From Paroceanicella profunda (lineage in GTDB: Bacteria; Pseudomonadota; Alphaproteobacteria; Rhodobacterales; Rhodobacteraceae), in assembly GCF_005887635.2 (NCBI RefSeq), contig NZ_CP040822.1, positions 73,472 through 137,471 on the forward strand: 64,000 bases of DNA, read 5' to 3'. This document shows positions 7,745-16,693 of this stretch, in pieces; position 1 is the stretch's first letter; each line of letters starts with the position of its first letter. Both the position numbers and the translations under genes were made by a program. Under the pieces are notes generated by a model. It was not told the DNA's origin. It made no database searches and saw nothing but the letters and a program-made list of their open reading frames with translations.

Positions 7745-10723
7745 ATGCGCATATTGCCCTCTGCCCTGTCCCGGAGCATGAGAACCCAGCTCACCATCAT
7801 GGTGACGGGCCTGTGTCTTGTCATCGCCCTGGCGGTGGGCGGGATGAGTTATTTCAGTGCCCGGGACGCGGCACTCGCGCGGTCGGAGGCGGCTCTGAAG
7901 GCCAGGGCCGTGCGCGAGGCCGCGGCGGTGGCGGAGTATCTGTCCGGGGCCCGGTATGACCTGGAGTATCTCGCCGGCTCGGTGCGCGCGGGAGGGGGGG
8001 TGGCGGCCCTCCGGACGGGCTGGGAAACGGCAGACCCCGCCGCGATGCGCCGGCTCTACCTGGAGGGCAATCCCAATCCGGTGGGCAGCCGGCAGAAGCT
8101 CGACGATGCCGGCGACGGCTCGGCCTATTCGGCCGCCCATGCCCTCTGGCACCCGACCCTGCGCGCCTTCCAGCAAAACCGGGGGTATTACGACCTGTTC
8201 CTGATCGGGCCCGCGGGCCGGGTGCTCTACACGGTCTTCAAGGAGGCCGATTTCGGCGATGATCTCTCCAGGGCGCCACTGTCCTCCTCCGGGCTCGGGG
8301 AGGTCTACGCACGGGTGCGCGACGCCGGGCCCGGCGGCGGCGTGGCCTTCTCGGACTTCCGTCCCTACGCGCCGAGCGCCGGCGTGCCGGCAAGCTTCAT
8401 GGCGCTCGGAATCTGGGGCGATTCCGGCGCGCTGGAGGGGGTGATTGCGGCGCAGATTCCCTCCGACCGCATCGAGGCCCTGCTCAAGGCCGAGGATGAT
8501 CCGGACACGGGGCGCTACTCCTTCCTGATCGGCGCCGACGGCCTGCTGCGCAGCGACACGGACCTCACGACGCAGGACGACATCCTGTCCACCCGCTTCG
8601 ACACCAGCACCCTGGAGGGGGATATCGACGTCGTGCCGGGCCTTGCCGGCACGCTGTCGCATGTCGCCATTGCCCCGGTTCAGCCGGTGCCCGGCTTCGG
8701 GTCGGGCGGCGGCTGGAGGCTGGTTTCCCAGGTGCCCGAGGAGGTGTTCCTCGGCCCGGTGCGCCAACTGGGCATGAGGATCCTTGCGATCTCGGCGCTG
8801 CTCGTGCTCGTCGCGGCTGTGCTGGGCTTCCTGCTCGCGCGCAGCTTCACCCGCCCGATCCTGGGCATCACCCAGGCGGTAAAGGTGCTTGCGGAGGGCA
8901 AGACGACCGATGTGCCCGGCTCCGGCCGGTCCGACGAGATCGGCGACCTGTCGCGCTCCCTCTTCGCGATCCACGAGGCCTCCGCCGAGGCCAAGCGCGT
9001 GGGGGCCGCGGTCGAGAGTTCCTCGGCGCTGTTCCTGCTCGCGGACGAAAACCGCCAGATCGTCTATCTCAACGGCGCACTGAAACAGACGCTGGAGAGT
9101 TCCCGGCCGTTCTTCGAGAAGCAGATCCCCGGCTGGGACGGCAGCTTCATCGGTCGCTATCTCGACACGTTCGGCCGCGGCGGCGTGCTGGAGCGGCGCA
9201 ATCTCGAGGTGATGGATCATCCGATCTCCAGCGAGCTGAGCTTCGATGACCGGATGTTCGAGATGATCCTCGCCCCGGTCCTGCTCGATGACGGCACCCT
9301 GCTGGGCTATGTCACGCAATGGACCGAGCGGACCCGCCAGCGCCAGGCCGAACAGCAGATCGCGGCGATGATCGCGGCGATCGGCTCCGGGGACTTCTCC
9401 CGCCGGGTCGAGATCCAGGGCCAGGACGGCTTCATCCGCGAGGCGGCCCAGGGCGTCAACCGGATCGGCGAACTGGTGAGCGGCTTCCTCGGGGAGCTCG
9501 ACACCGTGCTCTCCGCCCTTGCCGAAGGGGACATGACCGGGCGCATGGACATGTCGCGGGGCGGCCAGTACCAGCGGCTTGCCGAGGTCACCAACCGCAG
9601 CATCTCCACCCTGAGCGACCTCGTGGTGCGCATCTCCGCGGCCCAGGGCCGGATGACCAGCACCAGTCAGGCCATCCTCACCGGGGCGACCGATCTTGCC
9701 AAGCGGGCCGAGGAACAGGCCGCCTCGCTTGAGGAAACGGCCGCGACCATGGAGGAGATGACCGCCAACGTGCGCGCCAGCGCCGAGAATGCCACCAAGG
9801 TGACCGGGCTTGCCCGCGATGCGGCCGGGCGCGCCAGCGAAGGCCAGGAAGTGGTGAGCAACGCGGTCTCGGCCATGGTCAAGATCGAGGAGAGTTCCGG
9901 CAAGATCTCCGACATCACCGCGGTGATCGACTCGATCGCCTTCCAGACCAACCTTCTGGCGCTGAACGCGGCCGTCGAGGCGGCGCGGGCCGGCGATGCC
10001 GGCAAGGGCTTCGCCGTGGTGGCCTCCGAGGTGCGCACGCTCGCGCAGCGCTCCAGCCAGGCCGCCCGCGACATCAAGGATCTGATCCAGGACAGCTCGG
10101 CCCATGTCACCCGCGGCGTGGACCTGGTCAAGGGCACCGGCACCGCGCTCACGGGCATCGTGGAATCGATCACCCGCGTGGCCGGGACCATCGAGGAAAT
10201 CTCCAATGCCAGCCGCGAGCAGTCGAGCGGCATCGAGGAAATCTCGAGCGTGGTCAGCAGCATGGACGAGCGCACCCAGGCCAATGCCCAGGTTGCGGAG
10301 GAGAGTGCCGGTTCCGCCCGCCAGATCAGCGAGGTCGCCGGCGAACTGGGCACGCTGATCGGGGTCTTCCGCACCGGCAAGACCGCGGCCACGGCCACGG
10401 TGTCCGGGCCTGCGCGGCGTCCGGCCTCGGCCCCCGCCTCCACCGGGGGCGAGCAGCATCAGGATGCGGAATGGGAGCGCCTCGCCCAGGCCCGGCGCGC
10501 CAGGCCGACCGCCTCTTCCACGTCGCCCTCGGCCAGCCCGGCAAAGCCGCCCGCCGCGCGCGCCGCCGCCAAGCCGGCAAAACCGGCCGCAGCGGCACGC
10601 CCTGCCGCCAAGCCGCCCGCACCGCTGCCGCGGGCCCCGCAGGCCCCCGCCGCCCGGCCGCGCGTTGCGGCGCCGGCTGCCCCCGCTGCGTCGCAGCGTG
10701 ATGACGATTGGTCGGAGTTCTGA
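7745..10723 (+). CDS. Methyl-accepting chemotaxis protein with HAMP-PAS-HAMP and a C-terminal CheR tether
   Basis: This is a large transmembrane chemoreceptor (992 aa). TM1 lies at about 15-35, followed by a periplasmic sensor of about 300 residues (dCache-sized), TM2 at about 343-365, HAMP, a PAS-like domain at about 420-535, a second HAMP-like region, and the methyl-accepting signalling domain. Its hairpin tip is conserved ([20 protein letters not shown], about 730-750). A Pro/Ala-rich flexible tail of roughly 100 residues ends in DWSEF. That fits the xWxxF pentapeptide which tethers CheR and CheB in enterobacterial receptors (NWETF), and cheR is the next gene. The ligand is unknown. Confidence 0.93.
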   Translation: MRILPSALSRSMRTQLTIMVTGLCLVIALAVGGMSYFSARDAALARSEAALKARAVREAAAVAEYLSGARYDLEYLAGSVRAGGGVAALRTGWETADPAAMRRLYLEGNPNPVGSRQKLDDAGDGSAYSAAHALWHPTLRAFQQNRGYYDLFLIGPAGRVLYTVFKEADFGDDLSRAPLSSSGLGEVYARVRDAGPGGGVAFSDFRPYAPSAGVPASFMALGIWGDSGALEGVIAAQIPSDRIEALLKAEDDPDTGRYSFLIGADGLLRSDTDLTTQDDILSTRFDTSTLEGDIDVVPGLAGTLSHVAIAPVQPVPGFGSGGGWRLVSQVPEEVFLGPVRQLGMRILAISALLVLVAAVLGFLLARSFTRPILGITQAVKVLAEGKTTDVPGSGRSDEIGDLSRSLFAIHEASAEAKRVGAAVESSSALFLLADENRQIVYLNGALKQTLESSRPFFEKQIPGWDGSFIGRYLDTFGRGGVLERRNLEVMDHPISSELSFDDRMFEMILAPVLLDDGTLLGYVTQWTERTRQRQAEQQIAAMIAAIGSGDFSRRVEIQGQDGFIREAAQGVNRIGELVSGFLGELDTVLSALAEGDMTGRMDMSRGGQYQRLAEVTNRSISTLSDLVVRISAAQGRMTSTSQAILTGATDLAKRAEEQAASLEETAATMEEMTANVRASAENATKVTGLARDAAGRASEGQEVVSNAVSAMVKIEESSGKISDITAVIDSIAFQTNLLALNAAVEAARAGDAGKGFAVVASEVRTLAQRSSQAARDIKDLIQDSSAHVTRGVDLVKGTGTALTGIVESITRVAGTIEEISNASREQSSGIEEISSVVSSMDERTQANAQVAEESAGSARQISEVAGELGTLIGVFRTGKTAATATVSGPARRPASAPASTGGEQHQDAEWERLAQARRARPTASSTSPSASPAKPPAARAAAKPAKPAAAARPAAKPPAPLPRAPQAPAARPRVAAPAAPAASQRDDDWSEF

Positions 10724-10725
10724 AC

Positions 10726-11589
10726 ATGTCGGTTGCCCCTCGCCCCTCCTCCACGCCTGCCACGACGGATGCCGGTCGCGAGGCAATTCTCTCCGAGGCC
10801 AATTTCCGCGCCATCAGCGAGCGGGTCTACCAGCTCACGGGCATCGTGCTGAAGGAGCACAAGCGCCAGATGGTCCATACCCGGCTCAGCCGGCGGTTGC
10901 GCGCGCTTGGCCTGCAGGATTTCGACAGCTATCTGCGCCTGCTCGACTCTCCGGAAAGCGCGACGGAGATCGGGGAGCTGATGAATGCCATCACCACCAA
11001 CCTCACCTCCTTCTTCCGCGAGAGCCATCATTTCGACCATCTGCGCCGCGAGGTGGTCGAGCCCTGCATGGCGCAGGGGGCGTCGCGCTTCCGCATCTGG
11101 TCGGCGGGGTGTTCGACGGGCGAGGAGCCCTACACGATCCAGATGACCATGCAGGCGGCCGGTGCGCTTGCCCATCGCTGGGATTACCGGCTTCTGGCGA
11201 CCGACCTCGACAGCAACGTCCTGGCCCGGGCCGCGGCGGGGGTCTATGCGGCCGACCGGGTGACGGGCGTGCCCCCTGCGGTGCTCTCCGCGGCGGCCAG
11301 CTCGCGGCCGGACGGGACGATCGAGATGCGCCCGGTGCTCAAGGCGCCGATCCGTTTCCGCCAGCTCAACCTGCTGCATCAATGGCCGGTAAAGGGCCCG
11401 TTCGACGCCATTTTCTGCCGCAACGTACTGATCTACTTCGACGCGGAGACCAAGCTCGGCATCGTTGATCGCTTCGCCGACCTGCTTGCCCCGCATGGGG
11501 CGCTCTACCTGGGACATTCGGAATCCCTTCTCGGCGAACACCCCAAGCTTCTGTCCTGCGGACGGACCACCTACAGGAGACGCGCATGA
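10726..11589 (+). CDS. cheR: Chemotaxis protein methyltransferase CheR
   Basis: CheR methylates receptor glutamates using S-adenosylmethionine (287 aa). The N-terminal all-alpha domain is followed by the methyltransferase fold with WSAGCSTGEEPYT (SAM-binding), LATDLDSNVL and FDAIFCRNVLIYF. The ATG two bases after the receptor stop is preferred over an in-frame TTG 18 bp upstream because CGGAG lies nine bases before it. It overlaps cheD by 4 bp. Confidence 0.96.
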   Translation: MSVAPRPSSTPATTDAGREAILSEANFRAISERVYQLTGIVLKEHKRQMVHTRLSRRLRALGLQDFDSYLRLLDSPESATEIGELMNAITTNLTSFFRESHHFDHLRREVVEPCMAQGASRFRIWSAGCSTGEEPYTIQMTMQAAGALAHRWDYRLLATDLDSNVLARAAAGVYAADRVTGVPPAVLSAAASSRPDGTIEMRPVLKAPIRFRQLNLLHQWPVKGPFDAIFCRNVLIYFDAETKLGIVDRFADLLAPHGALYLGHSESLLGEHPKLLSCGRTTYRRRA

Positions 11590-12182
11590 GCACTGCTGCC
11601 GACCGCGGCCGCCCGGGCCATTTCTGGGACCCCAAGATCAACGCGATGACCCAGACGGTCCTGCCCGGTTTCCATGCCGTGACCGACGAGAAGGACCTCG
11701 CCCTCGTCACGCTGCTCGGCTCTTGCGTGGCCGCCTGCATCCGTGACCCCCAGCTCGGGGTGGGCGGGCTCAATCATTTCCTGCTGCCCGGCGATACGAA
11801 CGGCGACCAGAAATCGGCCCGCTACGGCGTGCACGCGATGGAGGTCCTGATCAACGACATCCTCAAGCGCGGTGGCTCCAAGGGGCGGCTCGAGGCGAAG
11901 GTCTTCGGCGGCGCCAACGTGATCGACGTCTCCGCGGCCGAGACGGTGGGAGACCGCAATTCGCGTTTCGTCGCCGATTACCTGCGTCGTGAGGGCATCC
12001 GCATCACCGCCCAGGATCTCGGCGGTGACCGGGCGCGCCGGGTGTTCTTCTTTCCCGATTCCGGGCGCGCCTCGGTGCTGAAGCTGCCGATCGCGGACAA
12101 CCGGCGCCTGCGCAACGAGGAAATGGCGCTGCGCAGCAAGGCCCAGGCCGCGCCGAAGGCCGGCGGCGTGGAGCTGTTCTGA
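11586..12182 (+). CDS. cheD: Chemoreceptor glutamine deamidase CheD
   Basis: CheD deamidates receptor glutamines to create methylation sites (198 aa). The catalytic Cys is C47 in LLGSCVAAC and the His is H64 in GGLNHFLLP. The GGANV segment and the FFPDSGRASVLKLP C-terminal core are typical. Start and stop overlap cheR (ATGA) and cheB (TGATG), so the three adaptation enzymes are coupled. Confidence 0.95.
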   Translation: MSTAADRGRPGHFWDPKINAMTQTVLPGFHAVTDEKDLALVTLLGSCVAACIRDPQLGVGGLNHFLLPGDTNGDQKSARYGVHAMEVLINDILKRGGSKGRLEAKVFGGANVIDVSAAETVGDRNSRFVADYLRREGIRITAQDLGGDRARRVFFFPDSGRASVLKLPIADNRRLRNEEMALRSKAQAAPKAGGVELF

Positions 12183-13270
12183 TGATGCGGGGGGGGCGTC
12201 CGATCCGCGTCGTCGTTGTCGATGACAGCTCGCTGATGCGCGCGATGATCCGCTCGGCCCTCTCGGGGGAGGGCGATATCGAAGTGGTGGGCCTTGCGGC
12301 GCATGTCGGCGAGGGGCGGGAGATGATCCGCAACCTCGATCCCGATGTGATCACCCTCGATGTGGAAATGCCGGGGATGAGCGGGCTCGATTTCCTCGAG
12401 AAGATCATGACCTTGCGGCCGACGCCGGTGGTCATGGTCTCCTCGCTCACCGCCCGCGGCACCGAGACGGCGCTCGAAGCCCTGTCGATCGGGGCTGTCG
12501 ATGCCATCGCCAAGCCGGACAGCCCGCAAGCCACTGCGGCCTGGGGGCCGCTGCTGCGCGACGTGGTCCGGGTGGCCGCCGCGGCCCGGGTGCAACGCCG
12601 GGCCGTGCGCGCGCCGGTGGCGCGTGCCGCGGCGGCGCCCCCGGCGTCCGCCCGCCGGCCCGCCGCCGCGCCGACCGGGCGCCGCATGGTCGCGATCGGC
12701 GCGTCGACCGGCGGCGTGGGCGCGCTGGGCCAGCTCTTCCAGGTGCTCGGGAGACGCTGTGCCTTGCCCATTCTCATCACCCAGCACATGCCCGCCGGCT
12801 ACACCGAACGCTTCGCCGGCCGGCTCGCGACCGAGACCGGGCTCGACGTGGCCGAGGGCCGCGACGGGGAAATCATGCGGGCCGGAATGATCCGCATCGC
12901 CCCTGGCGACCGGCACATGACTGTCGCGCGCAGTGGCGCAGGCCTCATCGTGCAGGTCGGCGGCACGGAGCCGGTCTCCGGTCATTGCCCTTCGGTCGAC
13001 CGGTTGTTTCATTCCGTGGCCCAGGCTGCGGGGGAGCAGGCGCTGGGCGTCATCCTCACCGGCATGGGCCGGGACGGAGCCGACGGCCTCCTGGCAATGC
13101 GCCAGGCCGGCGCACGCTGCCTTGGCCAGTCCCCAGACAGTTGCGTCGTCTACGGCATGCCCAAGGCGGCAATGCAGCTCGGTGCGGTGGCCGAGGAACT
13201 CAACATCCCCGCTCTCGCGGAGCGGATCGCGGCGCAGGGCAGCGCCGGATCCGCCCGCCATGCCATGTGA
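12182..13270 (+). CDS. cheB: Protein-glutamate methylesterase CheB
   Basis: CheB removes receptor methyl groups after activation by CheA (362 aa). The receiver domain has VVVDDSSLMR and the phospho-Asp D60 (ITLDVEMPGM). A linker rich in Ala/Arg/Pro (about 135-165) leads to the esterase domain with the triad S175 (IGASTGG), H202 (TQHMP) and D298 (GMGRDGADG). Eight consecutive G follow the start closely (MMRGGR). It is coupled to cheD by a 1-bp overlap. Confidence 0.96.
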   Translation: MMRGGRPIRVVVVDDSSLMRAMIRSALSGEGDIEVVGLAAHVGEGREMIRNLDPDVITLDVEMPGMSGLDFLEKIMTLRPTPVVMVSSLTARGTETALEALSIGAVDAIAKPDSPQATAAWGPLLRDVVRVAAAARVQRRAVRAPVARAAAAPPASARRPAAAPTGRRMVAIGASTGGVGALGQLFQVLGRRCALPILITQHMPAGYTERFAGRLATETGLDVAEGRDGEIMRAGMIRIAPGDRHMTVARSGAGLIVQVGGTEPVSGHCPSVDRLFHSVAQAAGEQALGVILTGMGRDGADGLLAMRQAGARCLGQSPDSCVVYGMPKAAMQLGAVAEELNIPALAERIAAQGSAGSARHAM

Positions 13271-13291
13271 CCCCAAGCAAGGAGACCTCCC

Positions 13292-13672
13292 ATGCCCGCA
13301 GCCAAATCTCTCAAAGTCCTCGTCGTCGATGACCAGCAAACCATGCGGGGCCTCGCCCGGCAGGCGCTCAAGCATATCGGGGTGGTCGATGTGTCTCTCG
13401 CCGCCACCGGCGAAGGCGCGCTCGACGTGATGAACACCAAGATGTTCGACGTGGTGATCTCGGATCTCAACATGCCCGGGCTTTCCGGGCTCGACCTGGC
13501 GCGCAAGATCAAGAGCCATCCGGTGTTCAACCGAATCCCGGTCTTCCTCGCGACGTCCGATGCCTATCGCGACCAGGCGACGGCAGATCTCGTGGATCAG
13601 TTCGTGGCCAAGCCCTTCAGTGCCGCGGACATGCGCAAGGCGCTCGAGGCGCATCTCGGGGCGCTGAGCTGA
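13292..13672 (+). CDS. cheY: Chemotaxis response regulator CheY (second copy)
   Basis: This is a single receiver domain of 126 aa with D13/D14, phospho-Asp D58 (VISDLNMPGLSG), a conserved Thr in FLATSD and Lys in VAKPFS. The ATG has AAGGAG at optimal spacing. It closes the chemotaxis operon 21 bp after cheB. Having two CheYs fits the common alphaproteobacterial scheme of one motor-binding CheY and one phosphate sink; which copy plays which role cannot be told from sequence alone. Confidence 0.92.
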   Translation: MPAAKSLKVLVVDDQQTMRGLARQALKHIGVVDVSLAATGEGALDVMNTKMFDVVISDLNMPGLSGLDLARKIKSHPVFNRIPVFLATSDAYRDQATADLVDQFVAKPFSAADMRKALEAHLGALS

Positions 13673-13850
13673 GCCTCTCTCCGGGATGGTGGCACACGGG
13701 CCCTGACCGGGGGCCGTGAAGAGCAGGCGGGCAGGTGGCGATGAGCCTCTGCCGCCTTTCGGGAAGGCTGGATGGGCCCGGGGGCACCCGTCGTCCCGGA
13801 TCCCGGCCGCTGACAGGGGACGGAGGGACCGCAGGGTCCCGACGCGGATC

Positions 13851-13878
13851 CGGAGGCGGGGGGCAACGCCCCTCTCCG
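13851..13878. terminator. GC-rich hairpin between convergent cheY and fliG
   Basis: CGGAG pairs with CTCCG and an inner GGGG block pairs with CCCC around a short loop; outer GGATCC copies at 13846-13851 and 13881-13886 extend the symmetry. It lies in the 230-bp gap between two gene ends, so a bidirectional terminator is plausible. There is no U tract. Confidence 0.45.
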
Positions 13879-13902
13879 ACGGATCCGCTTCCCGTTCCGG
13901 GG

Positions 13903-14988
13903 TCAGTCCTCGTCCGAGGCCTCGGGCTGGTTGAGCCGGATCGCGCCGCGTTGCGAGAGGCCCTGAATCGCCTTTACCAGTTCGGCCTGGGCCGCCTCGC
14001 CTTCCTTCAGCGGCGGAGCCTGCATGGCGGCCAGATCCTCGGTCATGCGCTCCGAGAGGCGCTTGGAGAGATTGCCGAGGATGAATTCCACCACTTTCGG
14101 GTTGGTCTCCATGCCGGTCTTGAGGGCTGCCATGAGCACCGGCTCCTCCAGTTCGCGGGTGATCTGGGTGACGTCCCGCCCGACCACACGGCTGACGATG
14201 TCCCCGAAGGTGAACATCACGCGCTGCACCTCGGCGGCGAAGACCGGCTCGTCCTCCTCCAGCTGCGCGAGGAACTGCTCGCGCGCGGCGCTGGAGACGT
14301 GGTTCATCAGGCCGGCGAGCAGTTCGGCCGGCTTCTTCGTGCCGCTCTCGCGCTGGATGACGGAGAGGAACTCCTCCTCGATCACGCGCTTGACCTGCTC
14401 GAGCACCAGGTGGTCGACCCGCGGCACCCGGCTCATGCGCAGCACGATGATCTGGGCGATCTCGCCGGGAAGGCGTTCCAGGACGCGTGCCGCGCGGTCC
14501 GCGCGCATGCGTCCGAGGATCACCGAGCCGATCTGCGGGTGTTCGGCGGCGATGAAATTGGCCAGGGACCCCACCGGCGCATTGCCCAGCTTGTCCCAGA
14601 TCGACAGCCGGACATTGCCGTGCACATCCTCCATGATGCGGTCGTATTCTTCCTGGTCGAGGGCCTCGGAGAGGATCTTGCGCGCGGTGATGATTCCGCC
14701 GGAGACCTCATAGTCCCCGCCGAGTTCGGTGAGGAATTCATGGCTGACCTGGTCGAGCACCTGCGCCGGGATCCGGCCCATGGTGGAAATGGTGCGCGCG
14801 AAGCGCCGGACATTGGCCTCGCCGAGTTCCTTGAGCACGCCGGCCGCCTGCATCGGGCCGAGGGCGGCGATGATGATCGTCGCCTTCTGGGTCGGGGTGA
14901 GCTCCTCGGTGGCGCGTTCCTCGCCATCGATGCGCGCAAGGGCGAGGGACTGGCGCGCGAGCGCGGGGAGATTGTCCGGAGCGCTCAT
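13903..14988 (-). CDS. fliG: Flagellar motor switch protein FliG
   Basis: FliG is the C-ring torque-generating protein contacting the stator (361 aa). The N-terminal domain has TPTQKATIIIAALGPMQAAG (FliF-binding) and the middle contains HPQIGSVIL, the EHPQ motif that binds FliM. The C-terminal charged helix includes FTFGDIV and the RELEEPVLMAALK torque helix region. It is the last gene of fliF-fliH-fliN-fliP-fliG and overlaps fliP by 4 bp. Confidence 0.95.
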   Translation of the reverse strand: MSAPDNLPALARQSLALARIDGEERATEELTPTQKATIIIAALGPMQAAGVLKELGEANVRRFARTISTMGRIPAQVLDQVSHEFLTELGGDYEVSGGIITARKILSEALDQEEYDRIMEDVHGNVRLSIWDKLGNAPVGSLANFIAAEHPQIGSVILGRMRADRAARVLERLPGEIAQIIVLRMSRVPRVDHLVLEQVKRVIEEEFLSVIQRESGTKKPAELLAGLMNHVSSAAREQFLAQLEEDEPVFAAEVQRVMFTFGDIVSRVVGRDVTQITRELEEPVLMAALKTGMETNPKVVEFILGNLSKRLSERMTEDLAAMQAPPLKEGEAAQAELVKAIQGLSQRGAIRLNQPEASDED

Positions 14989-15767
14989 GTGCCGTAGCTC
15001 CGCACCAGGGCGCCGGCGAGCAGGCTCCAGCCGTCGGCGAGCACGAAGAAGCCCAGCTTGAAGGGCAGGGAGACCACTGCGGGCGGCACCATCATCATTC
15101 CCATCGACATCAGGATCGAGGCGACGGCGAGGTCGATCACCAGGAAGGGCAGGAACACCAGGAAGCCGACCTCGAAGCCGCGGGTGACTTCGGAGAGCAG
15201 GAAGGCGGGCACCAGAACGCCGAAGCTGACCGGCGCGTCCGGCGCGGTCTGCGCCAGGCGCTCGGGGGCGGCGGCGCGCATTTCGGCGACGGTGTCCGGG
15301 TCGACCCGCCCCTCCATGAACCGGCGGAAGGGCAGGGCGGTGGCCTGCAGGGCGGCCTCGGGTTCGACCGTGCCTTCGAGCAGCGGGGATACCCCGCTCT
15401 CCCAGGCCTCGGTGAAGACCGGTTCCATCACGAACCAGGTGAGAAACAGCGCGAGGCTCACGATCAGCATGTTGGGCGGCGCCTGCTGGACGCCGACCGC
15501 CTGGCGCAGGATCGAGAGCACCGTGACGATGAAGGGAAAGCAGGTCACCATGATGGCGATGCCCGGCGCGAGGCTCAGCAGCGTGACGATGGCGAAGAGC
15601 TGGATCGCCCGGCCGGTCAGCGAGGCGCCCTCCGCCCCTTCCGCGCCGAGATCGAGGGTGAACTGCTGGGCCGCGGCGGGCCCGGCGAGCAGCAGAAGCG
15701 CCAGGGTGCCGAGCAGCACTGCCCGCCCGGCCGGGAGCGGGCGGGGGCAGGAGGGGTCAGATGCCAT
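14985..15767 (-). CDS. fliP: Flagellar export gate protein FliP
   Basis: FliP is a core membrane subunit of the type III export gate (260 aa). A cleavable signal (LLGTLALLLLAGPAAAQQ) is followed by the FliP signatures ATCFPFIVTVLSILRQA-like (here VTCFPFIVTVLSILRQA), NMLIVSLALFLT and the C-terminal GFFVLADGW helix. The ATG at 15767 overlaps the fliN end by 11 bp and gives the normal length; a longer frame upstream lies inside fliN. fliO is not seen beside it. Confidence 0.95.
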   Translation of the reverse strand: MASDPSCPRPLPAGRAVLLGTLALLLLAGPAAAQQFTLDLGAEGAEGASLTGRAIQLFAIVTLLSLAPGIAIMVTCFPFIVTVLSILRQAVGVQQAPPNMLIVSLALFLTWFVMEPVFTEAWESGVSPLLEGTVEPEAALQATALPFRRFMEGRVDPDTVAEMRAAAPERLAQTAPDAPVSFGVLVPAFLLSEVTRGFEVGFLVFLPFLVIDLAVASILMSMGMMMVPPAVVSLPFKLGFFVLADGWSLLAGALVRSYGT

Positions 15768-16083
15768 TCGAGAGATCTTCGATTTCCGTGAGACGCACGC
15801 CGAGCCGGCCGCTGTCACCGTCCATTTCCTGCAGTTCGCCGCGCGCGATCAGCCGCTCGCCGATGTAGATCTCCACCGGGTCCTCGATCTTGCTGTCGAG
15901 CGGCAGCACCGAGTCGCGGCGCAGGTTCACCAGTTCGCTCACCAGCGGCCGGGCCTTGCCTACCGAGATGATCACCTCGATCGGCACGCCGAGCACCGCG
16001 CTCGAGCGGCGCCGGTTCTGCGCCGGCTCGGTGGTCTTGGCTGGCACGCCCGCGTCCGGGGTGAGGTCGTCCTGATCATCCAT
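15757..16083 (-). CDS. fliN: Flagellar motor switch protein FliN
   Basis: FliN is the lowest ring component of the switch, which also docks FliH (108 aa). An acidic N-terminus (MDDQDDLTPD) leads into the SpoA domain: VLGVPIEVIISVGKARPLVSEL, then DPVEIYIGERLIARGEL and RLGVRLTEI. The ATG lies inside the fliH end (8-bp overlap). Length and sequence are ordinary for the family. Confidence 0.93.
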   Translation of the reverse strand: MDDQDDLTPDAGVPAKTTEPAQNRRRSSAVLGVPIEVIISVGKARPLVSELVNLRRDSVLPLDSKIEDPVEIYIGERLIARGELQEMDGDSGRLGVRLTEIEDLSNGI

Positions 16084-16693
16084 GGGTCTGTTTCCTTGTG
16101 TCCTCGGCCGGGGGGGCTTCGGCGAGGAACCGGTCCACCGCCGTGAGGGCTCCGGCCATGCTGGCCTCGAGATCGATCTCGTCGAAGCCCGAGGCCCAGA
16201 CGATGCGGGCCTCCAGTGCCCGGCGTTCCGGATCGGGACGGATGTCGACGCCCGGCGCGAGCGTGCTGCGCAGCCGCTCGGCCATTTCGGGGGCAACGAG
16301 GATGGCCACCCGCTCCTGCGGGGCATGGCGCAGCGCCGCGTCGAGCCGGTCGGCGATTTCATGGGCGAGCCCCGCCCGGGCCAGGGCCGGGCTGATCGCG
16401 GCGGCGAAGGAGCGGATCAGCGGGTGGAGCGCGCGCAGCACCGCCGAGCGCGCCTCCTGCCCGCCGATGTCGTGGTCTGCCAGCGCTTCGGAGATCTGGC
16501 CGAGCAGCATCCGCAGCTCGGCATCGCCCGCCGCCATGGCCGCGGCCGCCCCCTCCTCGTAGCCGCGGGCATGGGCCTCGCTGCGCGCCCTGGTGAGGGC
16601 ACGTTCCATCTCGGCGGTGTCGACGGTGGGGCGCGGGGCCGGGCGCGGCGCGGCGGCGGAGAAGTTTTCCAGGGACATCACGGCCTGTCTCAT
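16076..16693 (-). CDS. fliH: Flagellar assembly protein FliH-like
   Basis: FliH is the peripheral regulator of the FliI ATPase (205 aa). An Arg/Ala/Glu-rich helical N-terminus (ARSEAHARGYEEGAAAAMAAG) carries the GxxxG-like helix of FliH; the C-terminal half (RVAILVAPEMAERLR, VDIRPDPERRALEARIVW) resembles the FliH/V-ATPase E-like domain. Position between fliF and fliN and ATGA overlap with fliF support the call. The sequence is diverged, as is usual for FliH. Confidence 0.8.
   Translation of the reverse strand: MRQAVMSLENFSAAAPRPAPRPTVDTAEMERALTRARSEAHARGYEEGAAAAMAAGDAELRMLLGQISEALADHDIGGQEARSAVLRALHPLIRSFAAAISPALARAGLAHEIADRLDAALRHAPQERVAILVAPEMAERLRSTLAPGVDIRPDPERRALEARIVWASGFDEIDLEASMAGALTAVDRFLAEAPPAEDTRKQTHG

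Noticed and set aside
7157..10786. Open frame of 1209 codons on the minus strand opposite the chemoreceptor
   Set aside because: It is a GC-driven antisense frame; the plus-strand receptor has clear domains, while the antisense product is low-complexity His/Arg/Gly-rich sequence.
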